From Mycobacterium sp. (GTDB lineage: Bacteria; Actinomycetota; Actinomycetes; Mycobacteriales; Mycobacteriaceae): a stretch of DNA of 64,000 nucleotides. The notes beneath the pieces are model-generated. The model had not been told where the DNA came from. It saw nothing but the letters and a program-made list of their open reading frames with translations, and made no database searches. Both the position numbers and the translations under genes were made by a program. The DNA lies in contig JAOPWC010000074.1 of the NCBI GenBank assembly GCA_025965895.1, positions 49,491-113,490 of the forward strand. The letters are read 5' to 3'. Positions 34,002 to 43,911 of this stretch are shown here, in pieces (position 1 is the first letter of the stretch; each line of letters starts with the position of its first letter).

Positions 34002-37000
34002 CCACAAACCACTGCGGGTAGCCGTGCCCAGGTCTACCGTCGCGGGCTGGGCGGAAACGATGGTGTCGAACTTGCGCAACGATCCCCAATCGCGGCCCCA
34101 GTCGTGGGACAGGTATGAACCCATCACGTGCGCCCGCAACAGCAGGTCGGTGATGCCCAGCAGGCCGCCGTTGAGGCCGTCCTCCCAGGTGTCGGTGTCC
34201 TGCTTCTTGGCGGTGTAGTCGGGGGTGATCCGGAACGCCGGGATTTCGGTGACCCCCGCGTTGTGCAGCATCGGGTGCTGGCACGGAAATGCCAATCCCA
34301 CCGCCCAGTCCATCAGCACCGGCTTCGTCGCGCCGACGTACTCCTGCACCGAGCGCAGCTCGGGAACCCGCGGCGGGGTCACCGCGATCCAGTCGCCCGG
34401 CGTGAGCGAGAGGTCTTCGGCCACCAGCCGCACCGCGACCGCGTCGGGCGCGATCGCCGACCGCGGGAACCGCAGGTTGCGCCACGACGGCGCCGGGCCG
34501 AGGTCGTACGGCACAAGCCGACCGGCCGGCACCGGCACGCCGGTGGGCCCGGGCTTGGCGTATTCCAACTCGACGGTCTGCCCGACGGTGTGGCCGTACA
34601 GCACGCTGTTGCCGGTGATCACCCCGGAGGCGGTGACGACCACCAGCGGATGCCCGGTGTCGGCCGGCGGCAGCTGATACCAGGCCGAGGTCAACTTGCT
34701 CTGCTGCTGCGGTCCTTCGACCCAGCTGCCCGCCAGCGGAGCACGTGACGGATCAAGGCCGTAAGGCAGAGGCACGGTCGACCCATCGACGCCCGGAGCG
34801 GACAGCTTCGCCGGGGCGTCCCAATCGTAGTCGGTGCCGGGCTGTGGTTTGGTCATCCGGACCGCTTCGGCGACAATGTGATCGGGCACGCCGTTGGCCG
34901 CGAAGCCGGTTGGGTTGGCGCCTCCCAGTGGACCGAGCGGGCCATAGTTGCCGGGCAGCGGCGTCAGGAACCCGGCGTTGGCGTCCGGTTCGACCAGCAC
35001 GTCGTCGGCCAGCCCGCAGCCGCCGACGAACGCACGCAGATTGGCGGCGGTGTTGGAGTACGTCGGGTATTGACGCACCACACCGGCCAGCATCGAGCCG
35101 ACGAACACCACCACCATGAACCCTGCCGCGATCGGGATCGGCGCCGCGGTCAGAGCGCGCGCAACCCGTCCCTCACCGTGCTCGGGCGACGCGAAGTGCA
35201 GCCAGATCGTGTAGATCGCCGCGATCGCGAACAGCGCGAAGAACAGGGTGCTGACCGTGATTCCGTCGATTTTCGGCATCGCATTGTTGAACGGCACGCC
35301 GTAGCTGGAGACGTACCACCAGCCGTTGGTCGTGGCGAAGCACAGCGCGAGCACGAACAGCAACGCGGCCAAGAACGCCATCCGGTTGCGTGACCACCGC
35401 AGCACCGACCGCGACACCAGCACGGTGGCCAGCGCGGCCATCGCCGCGCCGACCGCGGCGAACAGGCCGAAGTGGTGCACCCACTTGGTCGGGGTGAACA
35501 TCAGGAAGAACATCGTGCCGAAGATCACGCCCATCAGGCGCCAGGCCGGCCCTCGGGCCACACCGGGAATCCGCTTGCGGCGCAACATGAGAAACATCGA
35601 GGCGAACAGCGACAGCGCGGTGATCAGGAAGCCGAACCGGCGAGACATCGACCCGTCGACCGTCGGCAGGATCAGGTAGTAGTAGCGAAGGTTCTCGGTG
35701 TACCACTGCTGGCTCGGCCCGGTCGCCGAGCGTATCCTGGTGGCCTCCAACACCGTTGCCAAAGTCTGGTCGGCGAATACCACTGTCAGCACCACAAAGC
35801 CGGCCGCAAGCAGCGGCGCCACCAGCGGCCAGGTGCCGATGATGCGGTGCCGGCGCACCAGGATCCGCAGAATGGGTCGACCACCTGCCACCAGCGCGGC
35901 GACGGCGATCAGCCCCGTCGGCTGGATGCCGAGCGTGAACGCGGCGCTGACGATCGCCAGCGCCGCGGGGGTCAGCCGGCCGGAGATGACCGCCCGCTCG
36001 ATCAGCACATAGGTGATCAGCGAGCCGAGCGCGATCTGACCCTCGGGCCGCAGCCCGTTGTTGAACGGCATCCACGCCGCCAGCAGCACGAGGCCCGCGG
36101 CCCACACCGCGGCGCGGTTCGACACCACCGCCGGTCCCAGCCGGGGCAGCACCTCCCGCGACAGCAGCAGCCAGCACAACAGCGCCGCGATCAGATCGGG
36201 CAGCCTGATCCAGATGCTGGCGTCGCTGACGTGCGTCATCAGTGCCAGCACGTTGTAGTACCAGCCGAACGGGTCCTCGGGGCTGCCGAACCAGCGGAAG
36301 TAGTTCGACATGTAGCCGGCAGGTCCCGCAACGCGGGCCATCTGCAGGATGTAGCCGTCGTCCGACGAGTTCGCGCCCACGATGTGCCAGATCAGAAATC
36401 CGAGGACGACGACGACGTCGGTGGCGGTGAACGTGCGCCAGCGGGCCGGGATCAGCCGGTGCATCCGCCGGCCGTCGAGACGGTCGAGCCGCCACAGCGC
36501 GACAAGCGAGATCGCCGTGGCGACCATCGCTACGATCATCGCGGTCAGCTTCAGCACCGTCGGGCTGGTGGAGAACCGCGTGTCGACGACTGCTGAGAAA
36601 CGAAGCCCAGGCGGTGCCGGCCCGGTCAGGTCGGTGAACACCCCGACGATCGAAGGCCGCAGGTTCGGGTCGTTGAAGCCGGTCCGCAGCGGCTTGCCGG
36701 AGCTATCCGTCAGGCCGACGAACGTCGCGAACGTGCCGGCCGTCGACGACGTGATCTCGATCCGCTGGCACGTGCCGGATGTTGCCGGCCCAGCTCCTGG
36801 CGGCGACGCCACCTGGTTTCGCGGCACGCTGCCGACCACGACGTTGCGCACGATGATGTCGACGCGGCTGCCGGTGACGTTCACCAACATCGCGTTGAGC
36901 GCCGCCTGTTTGCCGCTCTTCGGTGCGGTCCCCAGCAGCAGCCCGCCCTGCGGCGGCATCGACCGCACCATGTCACAGGGGATCGTCACGTTCAGCGTGA

Positions 37001-37229
37001 CCGCGGTCTCGGAGATCAGCGGCGCGGTGACGTTGGTCAGCTGCCCGTTCTGCGGCCAGTTCAGCGTCGCGGTGGTCTGCGCCACCGGCAGGAACGGCGT
37101 GGCGACCGACAGCACGAAGCCGATCAGCCCGGCGATCGTCGCCACCCAGCGGGCCACCTTGACGTCGCGGCGCACCTGCTCGCTGTTGTCCGAGGTCCCG
37201 GTCAGCGCGCGTGTCTCGGTCGTGGTCAT
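33972..37229 (-). CDS. embB: Arabinosyltransferase EmbB
   Basis: GT-C arabinofuranosyltransferase that, with EmbA, makes the branched hexa-arabinan motif of arabinogalactan from decaprenyl-phosphoryl-arabinose; a target of ethambutol. The 1085-residue protein has an N-terminal helix and periplasmic jellyroll-like domain, about 15 membrane helices with the GT-C motif in SSDDGYILQMAR, and a C-terminal carbohydrate-binding domain (RNLRFPRSAIAPDAV...). Met297 aligns with the ethambutol-resistance position Met306 of M. tuberculosis, preceded here by Gln rather than Gly. ATG 37229 lies 13 bases after the embA stop. It is the last gene of the operon and converges with the oxidoreductase gene. Confidence 0.96.
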   Translation of the reverse strand: MTTTETRALTGTSDNSEQVRRDVKVARWVATIAGLIGFVLSVATPFLPVAQTTATLNWPQNGQLTNVTAPLISETAVTLNVTIPCDMVRSMPPQGGLLLGTAPKSGKQAALNAMLVNVTGSRVDIIVRNVVVGSVPRNQVASPPGAGPATSGTCQRIEITSSTAGTFATFVGLTDSSGKPLRTGFNDPNLRPSIVGVFTDLTGPAPPGLRFSAVVDTRFSTSPTVLKLTAMIVAMVATAISLVALWRLDRLDGRRMHRLIPARWRTFTATDVVVVLGFLIWHIVGANSSDDGYILQMARVAGPAGYMSNYFRWFGSPEDPFGWYYNVLALMTHVSDASIWIRLPDLIAALLCWLLLSREVLPRLGPAVVSNRAAVWAAGLVLLAAWMPFNNGLRPEGQIALGSLITYVLIERAVISGRLTPAALAIVSAAFTLGIQPTGLIAVAALVAGGRPILRILVRRHRIIGTWPLVAPLLAAGFVVLTVVFADQTLATVLEATRIRSATGPSQQWYTENLRYYYLILPTVDGSMSRRFGFLITALSLFASMFLMLRRKRIPGVARGPAWRLMGVIFGTMFFLMFTPTKWVHHFGLFAAVGAAMAALATVLVSRSVLRWSRNRMAFLAALLFVLALCFATTNGWWYVSSYGVPFNNAMPKIDGITVSTLFFALFAIAAIYTIWLHFASPEHGEGRVARALTAAPIPIAAGFMVVVFVGSMLAGVVRQYPTYSNTAANLRAFVGGCGLADDVLVEPDANAGFLTPLPGNYGPLGPLGGANPTGFAANGVPDHIVAEAVRMTKPQPGTDYDWDAPAKLSAPGVDGSTVPLPYGLDPSRAPLAGSWVEGPQQQSKLTSAWYQLPPADTGHPLVVVTASGVITGNSVLYGHTVGQTVELEYAKPGPTGVPVPAGRLVPYDLGPAPSWRNLRFPRSAIAPDAVAVRLVAEDLSLTPGDWIAVTPPRVPELRSVQEYVGATKPVLMDWAVGLAFPCQHPMLHNAGVTEIPAFRITPDYTAKKQDTDTWEDGLNGGLLGITDLLLRAHVMGSYLSHDWGRDWGSLRKFDTIVSAQPATVDLGTATRSGLWSPGEIRIKP

Positions 37230-37242
37230 CGCTGTGCTCGAT

Positions 37243-40200
37243 TCACGGCAGGGCTCGGATCGGTCCGCCACGGGTCCAGCCGCGCAGCGTGACTGTTCCC
37301 TGGTCGATCACGGCGTCGGGCGCCTGCGACGCGGGCACATAACGGTCATACCTCTCGATGGCCCCCCAGTCGCGGTACCAGTCGTTACGGAGGTAGGTCG
37401 GGACCGTGTAGCCGCCCAGCAGCCCCTGGGTGAACAGCAGCGGGCCGCCCGCGCGAGCCGGCTCCCACAGTTCCGACGACGTGGCCGACTGCTTGTGGTC
37501 GGGCAGGATCCTGTACTGCGCGAGCTCGGCCACGCCCAGGTGCTCCGAGAACGGCCGCTGGCACGGGAAATTCGCGGCGGTGGCGATGTCGAGCAGCACG
37601 GGGGTCTGCGAACCGATGAGCTGCTGCGCGGTTTCGAGCACCGGAACCCGCGGGGGTGTGAACGCGAACCACTCGTCCTCGCTGAGGTTCGGGTCGTCGG
37701 CGACGAGCCGCGCCACGTTGGCCTCTGGAGGTGCCCACGCGAGCGGGAAACGCAGGTTGCGCCACTCCTTCTGCGGCCCGGTGTCGATCGGCTGCACCTG
37801 TCCCAGCGGCTGGGTGCTGCCGTCAGGCAGCTTCACACCCCACTGCAGCTTCAGGGACTGGCCGTAGCTGAACGTGCCGTCCTCCCCGTACGACCAGATC
37901 GCGCCGGCGGCCGCGACCACGACCAGCGGCCGGTCCGCGCTGCGCGGCGGCAGCGCGTACCACGCTGACTCCGCCGAGGCGGCGACCGTGTTCTCGCCGT
38001 AACTGCCCATCACCGGCGTGCGGGCCGGATCGAGCCCGAACGGCAGCAGCACCCGCGAGCCGTTCACGCCGACCGGACCGTAGCCGCCCGCCGTGCCCAA
38101 CGGATCGAAGCTGCCGGCGATGGGCTTGTTCGGCGAACCGTCGGAGTTCACCAGGCCCGGCTTGGCCACGACGGGCTCGGACTGCAGGTCGTCGCTGACC
38201 CCGTTCGGGGTGAAACCGACCGGCTTCGCCCCACCCAGAGGCCCATCAGGACCGAAAGCCTGCCCGGGAACCGGCTGCAGCAGCCCGGTGTTGGCGTCGG
38301 GTTCGACAAGCACATCGTCGGCCATCGTGCAGCTGGTCTTCGACAGCCCGGACGTGAGCACCTCGACGTTGGCTTTCGCGGTGGTGTAGACGGGGTACCG
38401 CACGGCCGCGCCCTTGAGCATCGACGACACCTCGAGCACCACCATGATCGTCGCGACGACCAGCAGCGGCGTGGACGCCAGGACGCGGTTGCGGCGGTTG
38501 TTTTTGACCTCGGTGTGCCCGGCGAAGTCGAGGCGGAAGTGCAGCCAGGCCGCGAACAGGCCCGCCGCGATGGCGAGCGCCAGGAACATCGACGTCACCG
38601 GGTGGCTGGCGATCACCGGCTGCTTGTCGAACCACGGCACCCCGTAGTTGCCGACATAAAACCAGCCGTTGATCCCGGAGGTGGCCCACGCGAGCACGAA
38701 CAGCAGCGCGGTGACGTACAGCGCGAGGTTCCGGCGGCTGTGCAGGCCGACGCCGGCGAATGTGAACGCGGTGACCGCGCCCAGCGCACCCGCGAGGCCG
38801 GCGAACGCGCCGAACTGGATCACCCATTTGGTCGGGGTGAAGGTCAGCAGCAGCAACCCGATCGCGGTCGCGCCAAGCAGGCGCCACAGCGGGCCGACGG
38901 CCACGCCCTGCACCCGGCCGCGCCGCAACAGCACGGCGAGCATGCCGAACAGGCACAGCATCAGCAGCAACGCCGAGAACCGCCGCGTCAGGGACCCGTC
39001 GGTGGTCTCGACCGTCAAGAAGTAGTAACGCAGGAACTCCTGATACCAGGCGATGGTCGGGCCGACCACGTACTTGATGCGCGCCGATTCGGCGACGGTG
39101 GCCAGCGTCTGGTCGCGGAACACGACGACGAGGATCAGTGACAGCGACGCCAACAGCGCCGCGACCGGGGCCAGCACTCCGTCCGTGGCGCGGCGGCGGG
39201 CAACGATCCGCGCGATCGCGCGCGCGCCGGTGAGCAGCGCCGCGACGGCGATCAGGCCCTGCGGTGCCAGCGTTGCGGCCGAGGTGGCGACCACGATCGC
39301 GACGGCCGCCGGAGCAAGCCGGCGAGTGGCGATGGCGTTCTCGACCAGTACCCACGTCACAAGAGTGCCCAGCGCGATGATCGGCTCGGGACGCAGCCCG
39401 TTGTTGAACGGCAGCCACGCGGCCAGGAACACCGCGGCCGCGGTCCACACCGCGATCCGGTTGGCCGCGAGGGGGCGCCCGAGCCGTGGCACCACACAGC
39501 GGCTCAGGATCAGCCAGCACGCGATGCCGGCCGCGGTGGCGGGCAGGCGCATCCACACCCCGTCAGTGCTGACCGACGCAATCCGCGCGAGCAGCGACGG
39601 GTACCAGTCGAACGGCGCCTCGCCGGCACCGAAGAAGCGGTAGTAGTTGGCGACATATCCAGCCTGGCCGGACACCCGGGCCATCGTCAGGTTGTAGCCG
39701 TCGTCGGAGGAGATCGCGCCGATCACATGCCACAGCAGCAGTGTGCCGACGACGACGACGTCGGACAGCCAGGTTGCGGCGTTGGCCCGCAGCCAGCGCC
39801 GGCTCCGGCGTGGCCTGTGGCCCGAGTACCGGTCCAGCGCTGCGAGCGCGATGATCGCGGTCACCACCGCCACCACGGCCAGCACCATGACCAGGGTCTT
39901 CAACGGCGTCGGCGAGGTGACGAACCGGGTGTCGACGTCGATCCTCGCGCTCAGCCCGGGCTGCGGCGGCACTTTCAACTCGGTGAACAGGCCTCCGACC
40001 TGAGGCCTCTTCTCGGCGGGCAGGGTGCCCGCGGCACCGGGGATACCGACGAAGTCAGCGCCGACGCCGCCGATGTTGGCCCAGATGTGCAGCGTGCTGC
40101 AGGCGCCTGATGCGATCGCCGGCCGCGGCGCGACGGCGGCCACCGAGTCGCGGAACGCGACGACGACGACGTCGGCGTTCGCGCGGACGAACAACCCGCT

Positions 40201-40602
40201 CTTCGTGGCATCCGTCGGTGCCGAGGCCGGCAGCGTCGAGAACACCAGGCCGCCCGACGCAGGCAGCGTGGCGATCGCGGGGCACGGGATCGACACGTCC
40301 AGCGCTTGTGGCGCGCCCGCCACGAGCGGCGCGGTGACGTCACCGACGGGCCCCTGCGGCCAGGAGATCGTCGACGTCGTCTGCTTCACCGGCAGCAGCG
40401 GGACCATCGCGCACAGCACGACCCCGGTGATCCCGGCCACCATGGCGACCAGCCTGGCGATGCGGTGGACCCGGTCTTTTCTCAGATCAACAGCGGTGCC
40501 CTCGGGTCTCGGCGGGAAAAGCTCGACGGTCCCCGACGATGTGTGCGCGAGTCGCTCATCGGCGCCCGAAGCTCTTCGCGCGAGTCGCTCATCGGAAGAC
40601 AC
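37243..40602 (-). CDS. embA: Arabinosyltransferase EmbA
   Basis: Partner of EmbB in arabinan branching. The 1119-residue GT-C membrane enzyme has the same layout as EmbB: N-terminal helix, periplasmic domain, multi-helix core with [15 protein letters not shown], and a C-terminal lectin-like domain ending [11 protein letters not shown]. The GTG start at 40602 is followed at once by two 33-bp repeat units (codons 4-25: [22 protein letters not shown]). This gives a cytoplasmic N-terminal extension of about 25 residues not expected in M. tuberculosis EmbA. An internal start after the repeat, such as a downstream GTG, cannot be excluded. It follows embC after 24 bases. Confidence 0.95.
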   Translation of the reverse strand: MSSDERLARRASGADERLAHTSSGTVELFPPRPEGTAVDLRKDRVHRIARLVAMVAGITGVVLCAMVPLLPVKQTTSTISWPQGPVGDVTAPLVAGAPQALDVSIPCPAIATLPASGGLVFSTLPASAPTDATKSGLFVRANADVVVVAFRDSVAAVAPRPAIASGACSTLHIWANIGGVGADFVGIPGAAGTLPAEKRPQVGGLFTELKVPPQPGLSARIDVDTRFVTSPTPLKTLVMVLAVVAVVTAIIALAALDRYSGHRPRRSRRWLRANAATWLSDVVVVGTLLLWHVIGAISSDDGYNLTMARVSGQAGYVANYYRFFGAGEAPFDWYPSLLARIASVSTDGVWMRLPATAAGIACWLILSRCVVPRLGRPLAANRIAVWTAAAVFLAAWLPFNNGLRPEPIIALGTLVTWVLVENAIATRRLAPAAVAIVVATSAATLAPQGLIAVAALLTGARAIARIVARRRATDGVLAPVAALLASLSLILVVVFRDQTLATVAESARIKYVVGPTIAWYQEFLRYYFLTVETTDGSLTRRFSALLLMLCLFGMLAVLLRRGRVQGVAVGPLWRLLGATAIGLLLLTFTPTKWVIQFGAFAGLAGALGAVTAFTFAGVGLHSRRNLALYVTALLFVLAWATSGINGWFYVGNYGVPWFDKQPVIASHPVTSMFLALAIAAGLFAAWLHFRLDFAGHTEVKNNRRNRVLASTPLLVVATIMVVLEVSSMLKGAAVRYPVYTTAKANVEVLTSGLSKTSCTMADDVLVEPDANTGLLQPVPGQAFGPDGPLGGAKPVGFTPNGVSDDLQSEPVVAKPGLVNSDGSPNKPIAGSFDPLGTAGGYGPVGVNGSRVLLPFGLDPARTPVMGSYGENTVAASAESAWYALPPRSADRPLVVVAAAGAIWSYGEDGTFSYGQSLKLQWGVKLPDGSTQPLGQVQPIDTGPQKEWRNLRFPLAWAPPEANVARLVADDPNLSEDEWFAFTPPRVPVLETAQQLIGSQTPVLLDIATAANFPCQRPFSEHLGVAELAQYRILPDHKQSATSSELWEPARAGGPLLFTQGLLGGYTVPTYLRNDWYRDWGAIERYDRYVPASQAPDAVIDQGTVTLRGWTRGGPIRALP
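40528..40593 (-). repeat. Two in-frame 33-bp repeat units at the 5' end of embA
   Basis: On the coding (minus) strand, unit 1 (40593-40561) starts GATGAGCGACTCGCGCGAAG and unit 2 (40560-40528) starts GATGAGCGACTCGCGCACAC. Both are 33 bp and stay in frame ([22 protein letters not shown]). They share period, frame and sequence with the pair inside pks13 at 24798-24863. Unit 2 is more diverged in its second half. Confidence 0.85.
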
Positions 40603-40626
40603 GAGGCTCGATGGTATGCGACGCAG

Positions 40627-43600
40627 CTATTGACGCAGAGGCGCCGGGCTCCACAGGCCGCTACGTGTTGTGGAACCGAGATCGAGCCGGGCCGGTTGCG
40701 CATCCAGGTAGTACTGCGTCAGCTGCTGCAGCGCCCCCCAGTCGCGGAACCAGTCGTCCTTCAGGTAGGTCGCGACGGTCGTCGCCCGGAACAGCAGTTC
40801 GGTGATGCCGAGCGGACCGCCGCCGATGTTGTCCATCACCGGCGAGTTCGCCTCGGCGCCGAACCGGTCGGGCAGGATGCGCCAGGTGGGCGCCTCGATG
40901 ACGCCGTTGTCGTGGCCGAACGGCCGCTGGCAGGGGAACGCGAGGCCGACCAGCCAGTCCAGCAGCACCGGGTCCTTCGAGCCGACGACGGACTGCAGCG
41001 TCTGCAGCCGCGGAATCCGCGGTGGGGTGAGCGCGATCCAATGTTGCGGCGCCAGATCCTCGTCGCTGGCGACGAGCCGCACCTGCGTCGCGCCGGCCGG
41101 GATGGCAGACAGCGGCACACGCAGGTTGCGCCAGGCCGGCGGGGCGCCGACGTCTCCGAACGTGACCGTGCCCGCGGCCCTGCCGTCGTCGCCGGCCCAC
41201 TGCACGGTGGCCTCGCGCGGGTCGAACCGGCCGGCTGCCGAGACCACCAGCAGCGGCCCGGACTTGTCGCGCGGGGGCAGTCGGTACCACGCCGACCGCA
41301 GGTGCGCGGGTATCTGTGTGCCGCTTCGCCAACTGCCCAGCACCGGTGTGCGCGCCGGGTCGAGGTTGTAGGGGAGCCGGGCGCGGGATCCGTTGATGCC
41401 TTCTGCGGCGCTGGTGCCGCCCTCGGTCCCGGCCTCGCTGGAGGTGACCAGCCCGTTGCTGTCGACGAAACTGCCGCCGCCCGGCGGTTGCATCACCGGG
41501 TCTGCGGAGACGTCGGAGGGAATCCCGTTGGGGGTGAAGCCGTCCGAGGTCGTCGCACCCAGCGCGTCGGCCACCGGCACTCCCACGGGTGCAAGCGTCC
41601 CGGCGTTGGGATCGCGCTCGACAAGCACGTCATTGGCCAGCCCGCACGTCTTGCCGGTGAGCGCCTCCAGGTTCGACCGGCCGACCGTCCAGGCGGGGTA
41701 CTGGCCGATCATTGCGGCGGTCAGTGAGAAGACCTCGAAGGTCACCAGCAGCCACGCCGCAACCGCCAACGGTGACCGCAGGATTCGCCGCAGTCTCGGC
41801 CAGGGCCCGTTCGCCGGCACCGATCCGGCCTCGCGGCCCGAGAAGTGGAACCACGCCGCGATCAGCAGCACCAGCACGCACAGCCCCAGCAGCATCGTGG
41901 TGAAGCCGAAGTGGAACTGCGGGAACGAATTCGACCACGGCACACCGAAATTAGAGACGTACCAGAAGCCGTTGACGCTGGCGAAACTCAGCGCCGTCAC
42001 GAACAGCACCAGTGCGGCGAACACCGTCCGGTTGCGGCGCGACTTCATCACCGTGGCAGTCACCGCGACCGCGGCCAGCGCGCCGAGGGATCCGGCCAGC
42101 CCGGCGAACACCCCGAAGTGGTGTGTCCACTTGGTGGGCGTGAACATCATCGCGATGAACGAAATGGTCGTGATGCCGATGATGCGGCGGCTCGGCCCTG
42201 CCGCCGTGCCGGGAATCCGGCCCTTGCGCAGCGACATCGCCACCGATATGGCGAGCGCGACGATCAGCGTCAGCACCGCGAAGCGGCGGGCCACCGACCC
42301 GTCCGGGCTCGCCATGAACAGGCGCTCGTAACGGATGTGTTCGTCGAACCAACTCAGGCTCGGCCCGACGGCGGACTTGAGCATGTTGGCCTGAATTTCG
42401 CCGAGGAAGGTCTGATCACGGAAGATCAGGATGATTGTGACGGTGCAGGCCGCCAATATCGGGGCCAGCAGCGGCAAGTAGCCGAACTGCGCGGAGCGCC
42501 TGTGCAGGATCGTCCGCAGCGGCCCGATCGCCACAAGCAGCGCGCCGATCGACGCGATGCCGGTGGGTCCGGAAAAAAGTGTCAGCGCGCCGATGACGCA
42601 GGCGAGCGCCAACGGCAGAAGCCGGTTCGTGGCCACCGCCCGCTCGATCGAACACCACGTCAGCAAAATGCCCAGCGCGATGATCGGCTCAGGCCGCAGC
42701 CCATTGTTCAGCGGCAGCCAGAACGCCAGGAATATCGCCGCGGCCGTCCACGCCGCCGCGCGGTTGGCCTTGACCGCATGGCCCAGCCGGGGAATCACCT
42801 CGCGGCTGATCACCCACCAGCAGGCCAGCGCCATCGCCAGCGTCGGCAGCCGCACCCACGCGCTGTTGGTGCTGACGTGCGCCCACATCGCCAGCAGGTC
42901 GTAATACCAGCCGAACGGGGCTTCGGGCGTGCCGAACCAGCGGTAGTAGTTGGCCATGTAGCCGGCGTGTTCAGACACCCGGGCCATGGTCAGGATGTAG
43001 CCGTCGTCGGAGGTGTTGGCGCCGACGAAGTGCCACCACACCAGCACCGCGGTGACCACCCCGTCGAGCGGGGTGAGCGACCACCAATTGGCGGGCAGGA
43101 AGCGGCGGTGCCGCATGCCGTCGGCAGTGTCGAGCACGTGCAGCGCGATGAGCGCGACGACGGTCAACACCACTCCGGCGACCATCGCGAGCATCTTCAG
43201 CAGGGACGGCGCGCTGCTGTAGCGGGTGTCGATGGTCGCCGAGAAGCTCAGGCCGGGGGGCGCGGGCCCGGACAGGTCGGTGAAGACACCGACGATCTGG
43301 GGGCGGAAATCGTAGCCGCTTCGTTCGCCGCGCAGCGGAGCGCCCGGGTTGTCGCTGTCAGGTCCCTTGAGAAGGCCGACAAATTCGCCGGTCACTCTGT
43401 CGGCGTGCGCTGTGAACGTCAGCCGCTGGCATGCCGGGGAGAGCACCTGGTCCAGCGGCGCCACGACCACCGGCGTATTGCGGACGATGACCAGCAGATC
43501 GTTGTTGACGCGTTGCATCAGCAGCCCGCGGTCCACCGCCTTGGGTGCCTGCTTCGGCACGGTCGACAGCAGCACGGTCTTGCCGCTGTTCTGGGGGCCG

Positions 43601-43911
43601 GCAAGCCCCGCAGCGGCGCGGCACGGCACCGTGATGTTCAGGTCGGTGGCGACGTAGGAGATCAGCGGCGCGGTGATGCTGGAGAAGACGCCGTTCTGCG
43701 GCCAGTTCAATTGGGCGGTGGTCTGCTTGACCGGCAGCAGCGGGGTGGCAAGTGCCAGCAGCGCGCCGAGCAGACCGGCGGCCACGGCGACGATCCTGGC
43801 GGTCCGGTAGTCGGCCGCCCCCCTCGCGGGGCGGGGGGGTATTTGTTCTGCCCGCGGGGCAGCGTCCGGCGGGCTGGCGCGCAGCGACTTGGGGAACGCC
43901 TCAGTAGCCAT
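40627..43911 (-). CDS. embC: Arabinosyltransferase EmbC
   Basis: GT-C enzyme that polymerises the arabinan of lipoarabinomannan. The 1094-residue protein has an N-terminal cytoplasmic tail rich in Pro/Ala/Arg, a first helix at about residue 45, the catalytic loop ANTSDDGYILTMARVSEHAG, about 15 helices, and the proline motif and carbohydrate-binding C-terminus ending TRSGLWSPAPLR. Identity to EmbC rather than EmbA or EmbB rests on PKQAPKAVDRGLL and GERSGYDFRPQIVGVF. Its ATG shares one base with the aftA stop (TAATG). The N-terminal tail is encoded by G/C homopolymer-rich DNA. Confidence 0.96.
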   Translation of the reverse strand: MATEAFPKSLRASPPDAAPRAEQIPPRPARGAADYRTARIVAVAAGLLGALLALATPLLPVKQTTAQLNWPQNGVFSSITAPLISYVATDLNITVPCRAAAGLAGPQNSGKTVLLSTVPKQAPKAVDRGLLMQRVNNDLLVIVRNTPVVVAPLDQVLSPACQRLTFTAHADRVTGEFVGLLKGPDSDNPGAPLRGERSGYDFRPQIVGVFTDLSGPAPPGLSFSATIDTRYSSAPSLLKMLAMVAGVVLTVVALIALHVLDTADGMRHRRFLPANWWSLTPLDGVVTAVLVWWHFVGANTSDDGYILTMARVSEHAGYMANYYRWFGTPEAPFGWYYDLLAMWAHVSTNSAWVRLPTLAMALACWWVISREVIPRLGHAVKANRAAAWTAAAIFLAFWLPLNNGLRPEPIIALGILLTWCSIERAVATNRLLPLALACVIGALTLFSGPTGIASIGALLVAIGPLRTILHRRSAQFGYLPLLAPILAACTVTIILIFRDQTFLGEIQANMLKSAVGPSLSWFDEHIRYERLFMASPDGSVARRFAVLTLIVALAISVAMSLRKGRIPGTAAGPSRRIIGITTISFIAMMFTPTKWTHHFGVFAGLAGSLGALAAVAVTATVMKSRRNRTVFAALVLFVTALSFASVNGFWYVSNFGVPWSNSFPQFHFGFTTMLLGLCVLVLLIAAWFHFSGREAGSVPANGPWPRLRRILRSPLAVAAWLLVTFEVFSLTAAMIGQYPAWTVGRSNLEALTGKTCGLANDVLVERDPNAGTLAPVGVPVADALGATTSDGFTPNGIPSDVSADPVMQPPGGGSFVDSNGLVTSSEAGTEGGTSAAEGINGSRARLPYNLDPARTPVLGSWRSGTQIPAHLRSAWYRLPPRDKSGPLLVVSAAGRFDPREATVQWAGDDGRAAGTVTFGDVGAPPAWRNLRVPLSAIPAGATQVRLVASDEDLAPQHWIALTPPRIPRLQTLQSVVGSKDPVLLDWLVGLAFPCQRPFGHDNGVIEAPTWRILPDRFGAEANSPVMDNIGGGPLGITELLFRATTVATYLKDDWFRDWGALQQLTQYYLDAQPARLDLGSTTRSGLWSPAPLRQ

